Assembly: GCA_030062745.1 (NCBI GenBank)
Contig: CP099849.1
Coordinates: 17,778,144-17,842,143, forward strand
Length of the DNA: 64,000 bases
Direction of reading: 5' to 3'
Origin: Capitulum mitella
Lineage: Eukaryota; Arthropoda; Thecostraca; Pollicipedomorpha; Pollicipedidae
Shown: piece after piece, positions 1 through 10,859 of the stretch
Position numbering within the stretch: position 1 is the stretch's first letter
Layout of the letters: each line of letters opens with the position of its first letter
Notes under the pieces: model-generated
The model's database searches: none
Seen by the model: only the letters and a program-made list of their open reading frames with translations
What the model was told of the DNA's origin: nothing
Program-made: the position numbers and the translations under genes

Positions 1-2380
1 ATGAGATCATATCATCACCAACAAACCAGAACTAATATCCGAAGTGCGAGTGTAAGCCTGCAACATCAGCCACCACGACCTGGTCCCAGTGTCAGTGACT
101 GCTGCCAGAGCCCGACGGAGCTGTAGGAAATATCTGTCCGGTCCACACGGCGCCTCAACGTGACGCCCTGTGTCTAGACTTCTCCAGGCCGATCGGAACT
201 CAGTCCATGAGGCAGGATCCACTACTGAGAAGCGGGACACTTGGCTGTCTGTTTGGGACCCAATCATCGATCTCCATATGTCACAATGCAGGAAAAAACT
301 CAAATTCCGTCGTACCCGTGGCTTCAAGACGACGATGTCAGAGCTGCCGTGGCGGCCCGCGATCAGGCACGCGCCGACAAGGAACGAACTCCGCGTGAGG
401 AGGCCGAGCGGGAGCTTCGCCTTCGCCGGAACGCACTGCACGCGCTCCTCATACTTCCTAACCGCTTTCAAGAGCTCCAGATCCACAACATGGAAAGATA
501 TCCGTTAATTCCTGGTCGTGTCCAAGAAACCGCAGCCGAAGACGACCAATCCGGCCGAAGGAGAGCCACGCTGGGCCAACAAACTCAACCATTTCTGCGT
601 ATCAGGGAGCCCAGCGTGGCGGGCGCCCTGGCCGCGTCCCACGTGCCTCTCTCGCCGCGCCCGCCGCGCATGAGCAGCGGCGCGCTCGCCCTGCGCCCGG
701 CTACGCTCCCCGAACTGTCCGCGGCGCTGCAGAGCATGGGCTCATCCCGCACTTGTGGAAAGGACATCACCGGCAGTATGCTTAAAGTGACTTTTCCCGT
801 GGTGGAACCTCACCTCCTCCGAGTCATCAGCAGCTCGATTGTTAGCAATGAGCAATAGCCGCATCAGTGGAAGGCTGGTACTACGACTCCACTGCACAAG
901 AAAGGCGACCCTAGCGACCCTTACAACTACCGACCGATTTCTGTCTTATCAGTGGTGACCAAGCTTTGCGAACGTGTAGTGTGCAATCAGCTGACGGACT
1001 ATTTGCCCTCAGCAGTATGGCTTTCGCCCAGGACTCTCTACCAAGGTGGCATCGCTCGGCGTTGTCACGTATTCTCCTGACAACAACGACAAAGGCATGG
1101 TGACGTCACTTGTCAGCCGGTACGTCTAAGGTGTTTGACAGCGTCGGGCATGGCCGTCTCCTGGAGAAGCTGTGGTGTCACGGTATAGATGCCGAGTGGT
1201 GTGGTGCGTGGCTCCATGGTGGCACACAGTCAACACGCGGCGGAAACAGCGTCCTCGATGTCACGCACGGAGTGGTCCAGGGATCAGTCCTGGGCCAGTC
1301 TTGTAGTCGATCTTTACCAAGGACCTGACGCCACCTATACCTTACGGGAAGATCATCATGTGCGCTGATGACACCCAGTTTCTTGACGCTAACTTACCCT
1401 TAAACCTTCCGGAATTCAAAAGTCGTGTGGAGAAAAATTTGTCCCTGTCCGGCAAATACTCATAACAGCTTGAAAATAAATCCCCTTAGTACAGAAATGA
1501 TCCTCATACAATCTCGCCGCCAAAACGTTGATCAAGCAGTTTTCCATGACTTCCGACAAAATGAGATTAAACCTTCATTTGACGTCAAGGTTCTGGGTGT
1601 CGCCATAGCCTCTTGCCTCACATAGGAGAGACATATCTCGACCATAGGGTGCCGCTATTTTTGCATGCTCATAGGATTTGCTAGGATGCAAAACCGTCTA
1701 CCGAAACTGATTATGCGTCTGCTGACCGAGGCACCAGTTTTTCCCCATGTACGTTACCACATGTCGGCGTGGGGTAGTTGCTCCGCGGCACATAGGCGCA
1801 GCCAAGGAGGGGGCCCGGGGTGCCCGGGTCCGTCCCTTCGGCCCGCAGTTTTTGTGGAAACCATTACGCATCGTTCTCCCGGCAGGCGGTTTTTGTATGA
1901 TTTCAGTCTACTGAGCTCCACTCTCCCCCCATCTCAACAAAATCCTGGCTGCGCCCTGCCGCGGCACAAAGAAAAAGGGCGCAAAAAGTCGTAAACTTCG
2001 GCGCCCGTGTTGTCAACAACATGAGAAGCCACGATTGGATAATATCAGCACAGTTAGATCTAGGATGGCACGGAGTTGAAGATATGATTACTGAACGAAA
2101 TATCGAAATCTTGCGGGGCCTTCTGCCGGCCACTCACGCTTCTGACAGGTTAAGCAAGCGTCTAGTTCGTCGATCTGGAGTATCTGTCAGCACCATTCAG
2201 GCAACAGCTGGCGAACTGCAGCAGCTGCCGCGAGTTCGCACAGAGTCTGCGCGGCGTTCATTTATGTTCCGTGCTTGTAAAAAATGGAACACGCTGTCTT
2301 CGCACGTCCGAATGTCAGACGCCGCCAGCAACGCGACATTCAAGGCTAGTCTAGCCGCATGTATGTCTCAGAAATGAGCG
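1..2380 (+). mobile_element. Degenerate non-LTR retrotransposon (CR1/L2-like), truncated at window edge
   Basis: Broken reading frames on the + strand follow the order of a LINE ORF2. Bases 1-330 resemble the end of the endonuclease region. Around 325-470 is the linker, with the start PWLQDDDVRAAVAARDQARA. Around 620-860 is the run-up to the reverse transcriptase (RT). Around 870-1010 is RT text matching HKKGDPSDPYNYRPISVLS, and 1361-1372 encodes the active-site box as CADD (usual form F/YADD). The thumb and C-terminal tail run to about 2376, with the RRSFMFRACKKWN motif typical of the LINE tail. Many stops and frameshifts show it is dead. A hAT MITE splits it at 1791-1958. Clade assignment is inference from motif style. 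Confidence 0.85.
1791..1958. mobile_element. hAT-type MITE inside the LINE
   Basis: 168-bp insertion with imperfect terminal inverted repeats: left end CATAGGCGCAGCCAAGGAG, right end (reverse complement) CAGGGCGCAGCCAGGATTTT. It is flanked by a perfect 8-bp duplication, ccgcggca, at 1783-1790 and 1959-1966. Removing the insert and one duplication restores the LINE frame across the site. An 8-bp duplication and CAGGG-type ends are hallmarks of the hAT superfamily. No coding capacity. Confidence 0.9.
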
Positions 2381-4180
2381 TCGATTGTAATATGCCGTCT
2401 CTTAATACCGATGTTTTTAATCTTCCGTGACGCCTGTAAATCGATGTGAATGCCAGAAAATCCGTTATATGGAGGATCCGAAATACATGCATACATACAA
2501 AGATACATGGATACAAAAATGGATGGTATATTTTGACGCTGTGACAAACGGTTTTCGCGGTACAAGCAGAAGTTTGGCGAGCCGCACCAAATTTAGCCCA
2601 CTTTTTGACCTTATTTAACCTAGAATGCGAGAATGTGGAAAGATCAAACTTCCACACAAGTTCCTTTCTAGAGTTGCATCTGCGCTGCAAATCAGATGGA
2701 TACCCGTTAGTTTTCGAGATATTGGGGAAACTGAGCACCCCCTCCCACCCGAGCGCGTTGTATTTCACAGGCAACTCATGCGAGAGTTAAAGGAAAAACC
2801 TGCAGTTGCGACTGCAACGGTGATATCAGAAGTTCTGTAGGTGCATGTGCTGGTAATTATAACCACAGCACTTGACTTATTGGCTTGAATGAACCTCAAC
2901 AGAATATCTGATAAACATCAACAGGCACGTTCAACATGTCCATCAAGGTCGAGCAGGTTACGGTGAGCCGGTGGGCATTTCCTCCATTGCCTCAACTACA
3001 TCGACTGCTCCTTGGCAGGACCTCCTGCATTACGGAGGAACAGCGGGCATCTCTGGTCCTATGCCATTAAGTTAGCCATCTCTTCCTTTAGGTGATTAAC
3101 AAAAATACACCAAATTAAGTGTTTTTATTACCTGCAAATGCAATCATATCAAAATGGCATTGAATGAATAATGAAAGCTGGAAATGGACATACAAGGAAA
3201 ACGAACAAATAGAACAGGTAACTGGGCGCCGAATGACCCTGCAGTCGGTGCGCCCCTAAGCCCCAATGACCAACCAACCAACAGGTAACAAACGGGGTCT
3301 TGCCATGAATATCAAGTCACATTTCCTTCTTTAAAAGCATGCATTCATACATCGCATTTTTGCGCATTCCAACTTCTGAAGCTTCAAAATGTGCTGGTCA
3401 TTGGAGTTTGTCCTTCCGTGCAGTCGCGAACGATGAGCTCCAAAGCATTCTACATTGGCTTCTGTTTGGTCTCCATCAGGTCCGAGCTAGTTTTGAGTTC
3501 GAGTTCGATGCGAGAGCTAGAGGACCAGTTTTCACTGAGACGGATTTTAAATGTTTCCCCATATGAACTCTCAGGTTTTAAAGTTTTATTTTGTTTCAAA
3601 TGGCATAAGAAACACGGACACTGACAAATGATTTTATTGAATGTCACGATACAACAGACAATGACACTAAACATTGCTAGGGAAATTAGCGTTTAGAACA
3701 TGCAAAGTCTTCAGTTTTCCAGGTGCTGGCCTGCAATAAGAGCAGGTCCAGACCATGTCCTGTGGGGAGGCAAGTCCCAATTCACTTAACCTAACCTACC
3801 CCGATACGTTGATTTCTCCCCGGATTTCGGCCATTTTGTTTGCGATCGTCGAAGACAAACATCTTATATCTGTTTCGAAAAGAAAATATTGCGAATTTCT
3901 GTCTCAAAGTAGGGGGAGGGAGACCTGCTGAATACGGATTTTCCAACGAGAGGGGTATGGCTTCTTGATCCGCCAGTGACCTACACATAAAGGTTCGTAC
4001 GGAATCCTTTTAACAAAACATCCGTGTATTGCCTTTGTCATATGGTGTCGCAGCGAAAGCGAGGCAGACGCCTGAATATGCGTGGAACAAAAAGATATTA
4101 TAGGAATATGTGTTTATCCAAAAATATGTGCAGCAAAATGCGCGATAGCCCTGCTTAGCAGCCAGACAAATGTTACATTC
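2381..4180. other. Non-coding stretch with a LINE-type 3' tail
   Basis: No convincing gene. Around 3218-3285 is a GGGCGCCGAATGACCCTGCAG / AACCAACCAACC segment of the kind that ends many LINE 3' regions, so 2380-3290 may be the 3' untranslated part of the LINE upstream or another element's tail. The remainder is AT-rich without recognisable structure. Confidence 0.4.
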
Positions 4181-4184
4181 CGTC

Positions 4185-4480
4185 AAGATCAGAATCGATC
4201 CCGGAATCGATTCCGTTCCAGCCAGGGTCAGAATCAGAAAAAAAATTCCACCGATAGGTACTAGAATCAGAGTCGGAAATGAACGATACGGTCGTCTACA
4301 GAGCCAAAAATGGAACTGATTCTATTGGGTTTTCCAGTCCAAAGGATCTCAGTGAATCGATTCCGGAATCAACCCATTTCGAGTCGGAACAGGAATCGAT
4401 TCAGTTTCGGAAAAAACTCATTGAGTCAGAAACAGTGCCAGTTCAACAAGCCACATACGGAATCGATCCCCCGGAAGTGG
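4185..4480. repeat. Degenerate GGAATCGATTCC palindromic repeat
   Basis: The palindromic core ATCGAT, in GAATCGAT or GGAATCGATTCC contexts, recurs about five times within 300 bp, with related GAATCAGA/GAGTCGGAA variants between. It looks like a decayed simple or MITE-derived repeat. The apparent open frames here are only the repeat read through. Confidence 0.55.
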
Positions 4481-4632
4481 AGTCAAGCACAGCACTGTTA
4501 GTCACAGGCGTTACACTCAATGTAAGTAATTTCCGTTCGCATGGCGACAAGTGACGAGGAGTGCGAGGCTGAAGTGGCGCTGGCATCACACCGAATGCGT
4601 TATTCAGAGCGTGCGCTCCTGCGCACAGACGC

Positions 4633-5313
4633 TCATACAGCCGGCTCTACGCTGCAAAGGAAAGACTTTGAGCCACAGTTGTTGTCATGGAGACCCATCT
4701 CTGGCGGCCTGATGGAACTGCAAGTCTCCGCAGAGTAGTTGTTTGGCTGGCCAGACGCCCAGGGCAGGAACGAGGCTGGTGTGCCGTCCACCAGCTGCCA
4801 AACGCCGCTGACCTTATGTATTCCCACGTGCATACCGGACCGGTCGCTGAGTGCCGCCCGCAGGCCGTCCAGCTGCGCCTGGCTGCGGAGCAGCGCCGCC
4901 CGGGCGCCCTGGTGCCGGAGGGCGCATTTGGCGCCCACCTCGTCCCAGCGCGCCAGCTCGTCGCCGCTGTGAAGGAAACAGCCGCCGCCGGCCGGGATCC
5001 AGCCGGCTGGGCACCGGTTCACCAGCAGAAACGTCAGCACCGGCTCGTCGGCGGGCGCGCCGGCCGACTCGGGCGGCACGTACTCGAACAGCGCGCAGCG
5101 GTCGCCGGGCCGCGCCTCCAGGCCGCCGCACGTGGCGCTCGCGGCGCACAGCACGGCGCACTGCAGCCTGGAGGCGGCGGCCGAGCGCAGCGGCCGCGCC
5201 GTCGGGATCACGCCGTCGCGCACCGCCAGCCGGAACAGGTGGCCCGCGCTGGTCCCGGCCGCAGCCCAGAGAGCGGTGGCGGCCAGCAGCGCGGCGGCAC
5301 GGCGCCAGGCCAT
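4633..5313 (-). CDS. Secreted C-type-lectin-domain protein, intronless
   Basis: A 226-residue open frame with start and stop. Residues 1-24 form a classical signal peptide (basic start, Ala/Leu-rich core, Ala-Gly end). Residues about 45-85 hold a short Cys-containing segment (CAVLC...CGG...CALFEY) resembling part of a PAN/apple domain. From about residue 103 to the end is a C-type lectin fold: CPAGW...GGCF, a W...C helix, LL.SQAQL, HVGI, W.LVDG, then WASGQPNN and a final C...NNC...FLC. The sugar-specificity tripeptide is QPN (canonical forms EPN or QPD), and the usual WND is replaced by LHDNN, so calcium and sugar binding may be altered. The likely role is an extracellular recognition or adhesion lectin. 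The ATG has a good context (gccATGG). GC content is far higher than in the surroundings. It could be a single-exon gene or a retrocopy; a missed 5' exon cannot be excluded. Confidence 0.8.
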   Translation of the reverse strand: MAWRRAAALLAATALWAAAGTSAGHLFRLAVRDGVIPTARPLRSAAASRLQCAVLCAASATCGGLEARPGDRCALFEYVPPESAGAPADEPVLTFLLVNRCPAGWIPAGGGCFLHSGDELARWDEVGAKCALRHQGARAALLRSQAQLDGLRAALSDRSGMHVGIHKVSGVWQLVDGTPASFLPWASGQPNNYSAETCSSIRPPEMGLHDNNCGSKSFLCSVEPAV

Positions 5314-7150
5314 GGCTGCGGCGGCGGGCTCCGGCAGCGAGCCGACCCGGCGCCTGGTCCCGGCCCACTGACGGCCAGCCTACCGGCGCGGCGGAAGGAC
5401 GCGACACGGTCAGGCCATTGATTTTTGGAGTAGCGTAGGAACGCCGTGTTGACCCAGCTTTGGTGCTGCGTTACCCATGAGTACCCGTCTTCTTGTCCAT
5501 GGTGAAGTGAGAACGATGTAGAACGAGCTCGGGTCGCATAACCTCCTTCTCAGCTTTGTGAAACTGGTCCTTTTCCTTGTCTGGTGCCCAGTGACCTCAG
5601 AAGGTGGTTGACGTCGGCGGTGTCTTAGGCTTGTTCTGGTTTTTGGCATTCAGGGTAAAGCTGGGTGCTTTGATAGATTTTTGGATTCGAATGTTCTGAT
5701 AATCATGTTCAAATATTTGGATCGAATGCTCGAGTCATTCGAAGTTAATGCCATTTCGTCCCGAGACGTGTGATTAGAGCAATATATAAATATCAGACAG
5801 TTTTACAATTACGTGACCAAGTTACAAGACTTAAAGCTACTGCCGACGCCGAACACGGCAGACGGCTGCCGGGCGCCGCCGAGGCAGTGCAGAGGCACAA
5901 TGACGCCAGCGGCAGAAAGCGCTTTGGTTGGCAGTCATACTGCTGTGTAACCAGAGGTACAAACCGTTAAGCCCACACGATGGGGTGCTCCGGAATGATG
6001 AGGTCCAGAAGACATAACTCTTTTTTTTTAAACCACCACCTGTTCTCATGTGGACAATACTGCTCCCGCCCGAATCCATCACGGCGCAAATCACCTTACG
6101 TTAGCTCCCATGGAAATCAAAGTCGTAAACCAGAGAGAAATACACAAGTCGTGGCATTCCCTGCTAAGAAAGGAGGACAAAAAGCTACTCTTAATACTCT
6201 TAATTCCTAGCCACCATGTTCTGTGGTAATATTAGAGCGATGATTAGATTACGTTCGGCGTTCGATATTGCAGTACCCATTCGGTAGTTTGCGTTTGCAT
6301 CGTCGGCAGCAAATTGTTTTTTTTGTGACGGTCTACATACACTTTTCCTTTTTTTGGAAGGGAGAAATAAAACGTGTTAAGGTCGTGCTAAATACAATGT
6401 GTTACGGAATAACCACATTTTTACCGAAAATTTGAACTATACTCGCCAGGATAGCCATGTGAATATGTGAATATCTGAATATCGTGATGCCGTAGTTTCT
6501 CGCTTCGATTTCTGACCAATGTATGCCCGTGATATCCTGACGAATGCAAGACATTTTCATCATGAAAAATCAGCACAAGTGCAAAAGCCCATTGTTCCTA
6601 AAAAGCCAGTTAATGTACTGGGAGATGGCTATTTCCCCATATTCGTCTCAACAGGCAAAAATAAAAACGGTCACTGCCCGTCATTGCTAGACACGGACAA
6701 ATGGGGATGAATCTCGAGGTAAATCATCGCCCCACGAAATATGACAGACAGAACAGTTTTCATTGGGGGGGGGGGGCGGAACATATCTCAGTATCACCCT
6801 GAGCAGTGCTCTTATCAATACTCCTGTGTCACGTGACATGGTGCATAGAAGCTGAAACATCGCTGCACATTGCCCGAATTGAGTCAATAGTAAGATTTTG
6901 ACCGAGCGCTTACTTCGAGGGAAAATAATCGTAGTAGTAGTTGCATGGTGCTTGAAATGCAATAATGGTAAGTACTACTTACGATTTCGGCCGGAAAAAA
7001 CCTGAAACACACATTACTTACCCCGAAACAGATTGCGTTGTCACTGGTATGCTAACCGCCAGACGCTCGCGTAGGGATTTTTGATGTTTCTGCGTTAAAT
7101 AGTTTGTTTCCGTAAGATCTCGACGCTGATTGGTCGTCGGTCGGTCTCAA
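5314..7150. other. No recognisable gene
   Basis: Upstream of the lectin frame on its coding strand. Holds a GC-rich 100 bp next to the lectin start that may be its promoter region (no TATA box seen), then AT-rich DNA. A long poly-G run lies near 6765-6776. Short open frames here match nothing I recognise. Confidence 0.4.
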
Positions 7151-7234
7151 GGTCCAATCAAGAGTAATAAAAAAGGTTGGGGAAATAATTAATGCGATAT
7201 AAATTTATCTTTAAAATAAAAGTTAGTCGTTGTA

Positions 7235-7310
7235 TAATAATAATAGCAACAATAATAATAATAATAATAATTAGTAGTAGTAATAAAAATAACAGACAGC
7301 AATAATGAAA
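7235..7310. repeat. AAT-rich trinucleotide microsatellite
   Basis: Runs of aataataat followed by tagtagtag and interrupted AT-rich units. Simple sequence, no gene. Confidence 0.85.
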
Positions 7311-7439
7311 AGTAAAAATATTACAAAGATGGAAAAGTGAGGTTATAATTTGAAAAATACAAAATAAAAGTAAAAAGCAGTGAAATGAAATATCTGAAAA
7401 AGAAATCACGGGACAAAACTGGAAAATATTAGGAAGTGA

Positions 7440-7612
7440 ACCAAAACAATAAATAAAAATTTACCATAACCTAACATAGTAACCTAACCCAACCTCACCT
7501 AACCTAAGCTAACCTAGCCTAGCCTAGCCTAGCCTAACCTTACCTAACCTAACCTAACCTAACCTAACCTAACGTTATATAACCTAGCCCAGCACAACCC
7601 AACCTAGCAACA
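7440..7612. repeat. Interstitial telomere-like (CCTAA)n block
   Basis: About 170 bp of CCTAA units and CCTAG/CCCAA variants, with about six uninterrupted CCTAA copies at roughly 7543-7573. CCTAA is the complement of TTAGG, the ancestral arthropod telomere repeat. The block is internal and decays at both sides, so it is an interstitial array rather than a chromosome end, unless the contig is terminal nearby. Confidence 0.8.
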
Positions 7613-8094
7613 TAATGTAATTTAACGAGTATTAAATGTCATAATGTAATAATACTGATATCAGATATCCCAACAATTATCTAATACAATAATATAACGG
7701 CATAACAATTCAGCAGTTCCTCCAAGTTCAGTTTGTGTCAACAAAATATAATTTTCATATATATGACGTCATTAATCGCTTGAAGATGCATGCAGGGTCT
7801 ACACATCCTTGATGTCAATAACCTTAACCTTGGCGGCACTACATTTTCCGCCGCGGAATAATGTTGTTCTCCGCCAGTGAACTGCAGCACGGTATTACTG
7901 CGTGGTACGTTATCGTTCAATTTTGTTGTTATTTTTTTAGAAAATCGAGTAATGGAAAGTATGCTTAGAAACAGGATGATACATTGTTTACATCGGTGGC
8001 AATTATGCAAAGGATTGTGTGCGATTTTGTCGGGCAGAAACTTACCTTTAGCCCCGAATTAAAATTAGGCTTGGTCATCACGGTTGGGCATTTT

Positions 8095-10390
8095 TGGAAA
8101 TTCTGAAAATCGTGGACGACCAAAACTTTTCTCATGATTTGGTTCATTTGGAGCACACACAGCGATTTTTTAAACAAAACCGAACGATATTTACGGGATG
8201 TGCATCGACCTTGAAAATCCTAGTTTCTGGTCAAATTAAGTCAATGAGCAACTTCTCACTGAACTGAGATAATTGATCATTAGCCATACTTGCTGGATCC
8301 ACTCGATGTAAAACGTCGTTTAAGGTACTTCCCAAGTTTGTAGAACACGTGATTTAGGCGTTTCATGTATTTAGAAGCTGATCTGTAATCGAATCACGCA
8401 CATGTGCTTGACCTAGCGCGGAAAAGAAAAATGCCATCTCTAGAAGCGACCAGGACTTGGTATGATGGTGCTGTTACAACAGGAGCGTTGGACATCTATT
8501 TGCTGAAATTATTTCTGAAGTGTGCCGCCCTCAAACCCCGGGGCTGCACGCGCCTCTGTGCGCCGCGAGCGGCTTGTGTTACAGGTGCCGGCAGCGGCGG
8601 CAGCGGAGATCGTCCGGGGAGTCTGCGCGGCACTCGGGGAGACCGGTGGAGACCGGTGGACCTCGAAGTACTGGGAATGAGTGGTGGGATAATTCGGTAG
8701 GTGGGACCTCAGAGTAGTAAGAGGTAGAGGAGGATAGTGTAAGGTGTGCCGCTTTCGTATGCCCCGCAGCTGCGGCGGCGTATTCCGTATTCCGTATTCC
8801 GTATATATATCGTATTCCAACGCGCGTCTGGCGGCGGCAACGTGCGACATGAGTTTTTTGCTCGCGTCAGCCGGATTTTGCGATCTGTTCGCGTCTGGGG
8901 GGGTCTGCATGGGTTCGTGGAACAGCTAAGGCGATTGGTACTTTTCTGATGAGCATATCGTTTACACTGAATAAATCAACAACAACCAGAAGTGGGAAGA
9001 CTCCGAAAGCTACCAATGCGACGAGAGAACAGCGTGTGAAAGCACCAACAACAACACTACTTTTTCTAAGGTCAGCCACAGACGTATTCTTAATTGGCCA
9101 GTGAAAGTAAAAAGAGAGTCAGTGACGCAGGTAAAGACAGGGGGGAATTCTCGGAGAGTATGAACAAGGCATATGACATCGGAACTCCCGAAGCTGGAAA
9201 GAGACTAGAAGAAACTGACTGCTCTCGGACGAAGCCAAAACGCAAAACATAGTTTTACGAGGATCAACGGGGCCCACGACAGGCAGCGATGGATGGGAAC
9301 GACAAACTGCTCCTTGCCAAAGGAAAACGGCAACTCTCAAGACAACCGTTTGGCGCGTCACTGACTCTATTCTTGCTCTTCTGCAGCAAGGCCGATCTTC
9401 CCACAGTAAATCCAGCCTTACTTCGCAATTCCGAATCTTGACCGTCTTTATACGCACCATGTTCCAAAACGTCAGAACATTTTCGGCAGTGGATATGAAC
9501 GTCGCCTTCTAGTCACAAGTTCCCTGATTTGCATAGAGGAAGCAATGGAGCACATAATGCTTGGTTGGCAATCTGGCGCCACAGATGGAGGAAGAAGGCT
9601 GACCAATTCAGAATACGTCCATAGCTAACCTTAGAGAAGGTGGTGCTGTTGTTGATGCTTTCACACGTTGCTCTTTCGTCAAATCGGTAGCCTTCAGAGT
9701 CATCCCACATCCCACATCATCGCGTTCAGCTGCGGGGGATACGAGGGCGGCACACCTCGCACCATCCCCCTCTACCTCTTACTATTGTGAGGTCCCACCT
9801 ACCTATTTTTCCCACTACTCTTACCCACTACTTCGAGGTCCACCGGTCTCCACCGGTCTCCCCGAGCCCCATACAAATCCCCAGGACGATCTCCGCAGCC
9901 GCCGCCGCCGGTACCTGTAACAGCAGCCGTTCGCGGCGCACAGAGGCGCGTGCAGACCCGGGAGTACGAGGGCGGCACACTTCAGAAATTTCAACAAACA
10001 GACCCACAACGCTCCTGTTGTGACAGCAACACCATACTACGTCCTGGTCGTTTTCAGACATGATATTTTTTTCGGCACTAGGTCAGGCACGTATGTTGGG
10101 CATGAGTCGAAAACAGGTCAGTTCCTAGATGTGTGTAACTTTTGAACCACGTGTTCTACAAACTTGAGTGCGTGAAACGACCTTTCCATCGAATTTATTC
10201 AGAAAATATGGCTACATGACCAATTAACGTGATTCCATGAGAAGATGGTGATTAGCCCAATCTGACCAAAAAGTGACATTTTCAAGGTCGATGCGTGACC
10301 CCCAAATACTGTTCAATTTGGCTAAAAACCGTTGCGTGTGCTTTCAGTGAACCGAATCATGGGAAATTCGTGGATAATTTTTCACATAGT
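8095..10390. mobile_element. Large foldback element (long imperfect inverted repeat)
   Basis: About 8095-9075 reappears inverted at about 9590-10390. Matching landmarks are the cgaccttgaaaat/attttcaaggtcg pair (8208 and 10280), the GC-rich gagaccggtgga/tccaccggtctc tract (8645 and 9845), the gtgccgcc...aggcgcg tract (8520 and 9970), and gtgtgaaagcaccaacaacaac against gttgttgatgctttcacac (9035 and 9650). The arms are about 900 bp and roughly 75-85% alike by eye. The centre (about 9076-9590) has no recognisable coding sequence. No clean target duplication was identified. Confidence 0.8.
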
Positions 10391-10774
10391 TCAGGCCACG
10401 AAATCGCTGATTTTGTTCAAAATATCGTATTATTTGGCCTGTACTTTATTGACCAAAGGCCATGGAAGTTTACTTTTAAATAAGCTTTCTACAGGCACCA
10501 CATCCTTGCGAAATTTCGTTAGAAAGTTCCCTCTCCGTCTCCAGGTATCCTCTGACCCCTCTTCGGTGCGCATGGCAAGCTTGTGTTTCATCATTGTGAT
10601 ACTGCGAAGACGGGGCCAGTTATGGGGAATTTCTATTGATTTAAAAGTCGTTCACCTCAAGACTTGATACACGTATAACTCACACCTATACCAACATTCA
10701 ATAATCCATTAATGTAAGGCACTAAATGTAGAACACGTGTGAATATCCCATGTTCAGGTTCCCATACAGGCATG

Positions 10775-10857
10775 AGGATTCGCGCCGGATGGGGTCGTGG
10801 CCCACTGGTCACGACTGAAAAGGGGTAGCAGTACCAAAAGTTTGGGAACCACTGATG
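10775..10857. mobile_element. Possible hAT terminal fragment
   Basis: The complement of 10835-10857 reads CAGTGGTTCCCAAACTTTTGG, a terminal inverted repeat common in hAT transposons. The partner end was not found, so this may be a solo fragment. Confidence 0.4.
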
Positions 10858-10859
10858 TG

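Noticed and set aside
4687-5421. Long + strand open frames opposite the lectin
   Set aside because: GC-rich antisense shadows of the lectin frame. Their composition is Arg/Pro/Ala-rich with no domain.
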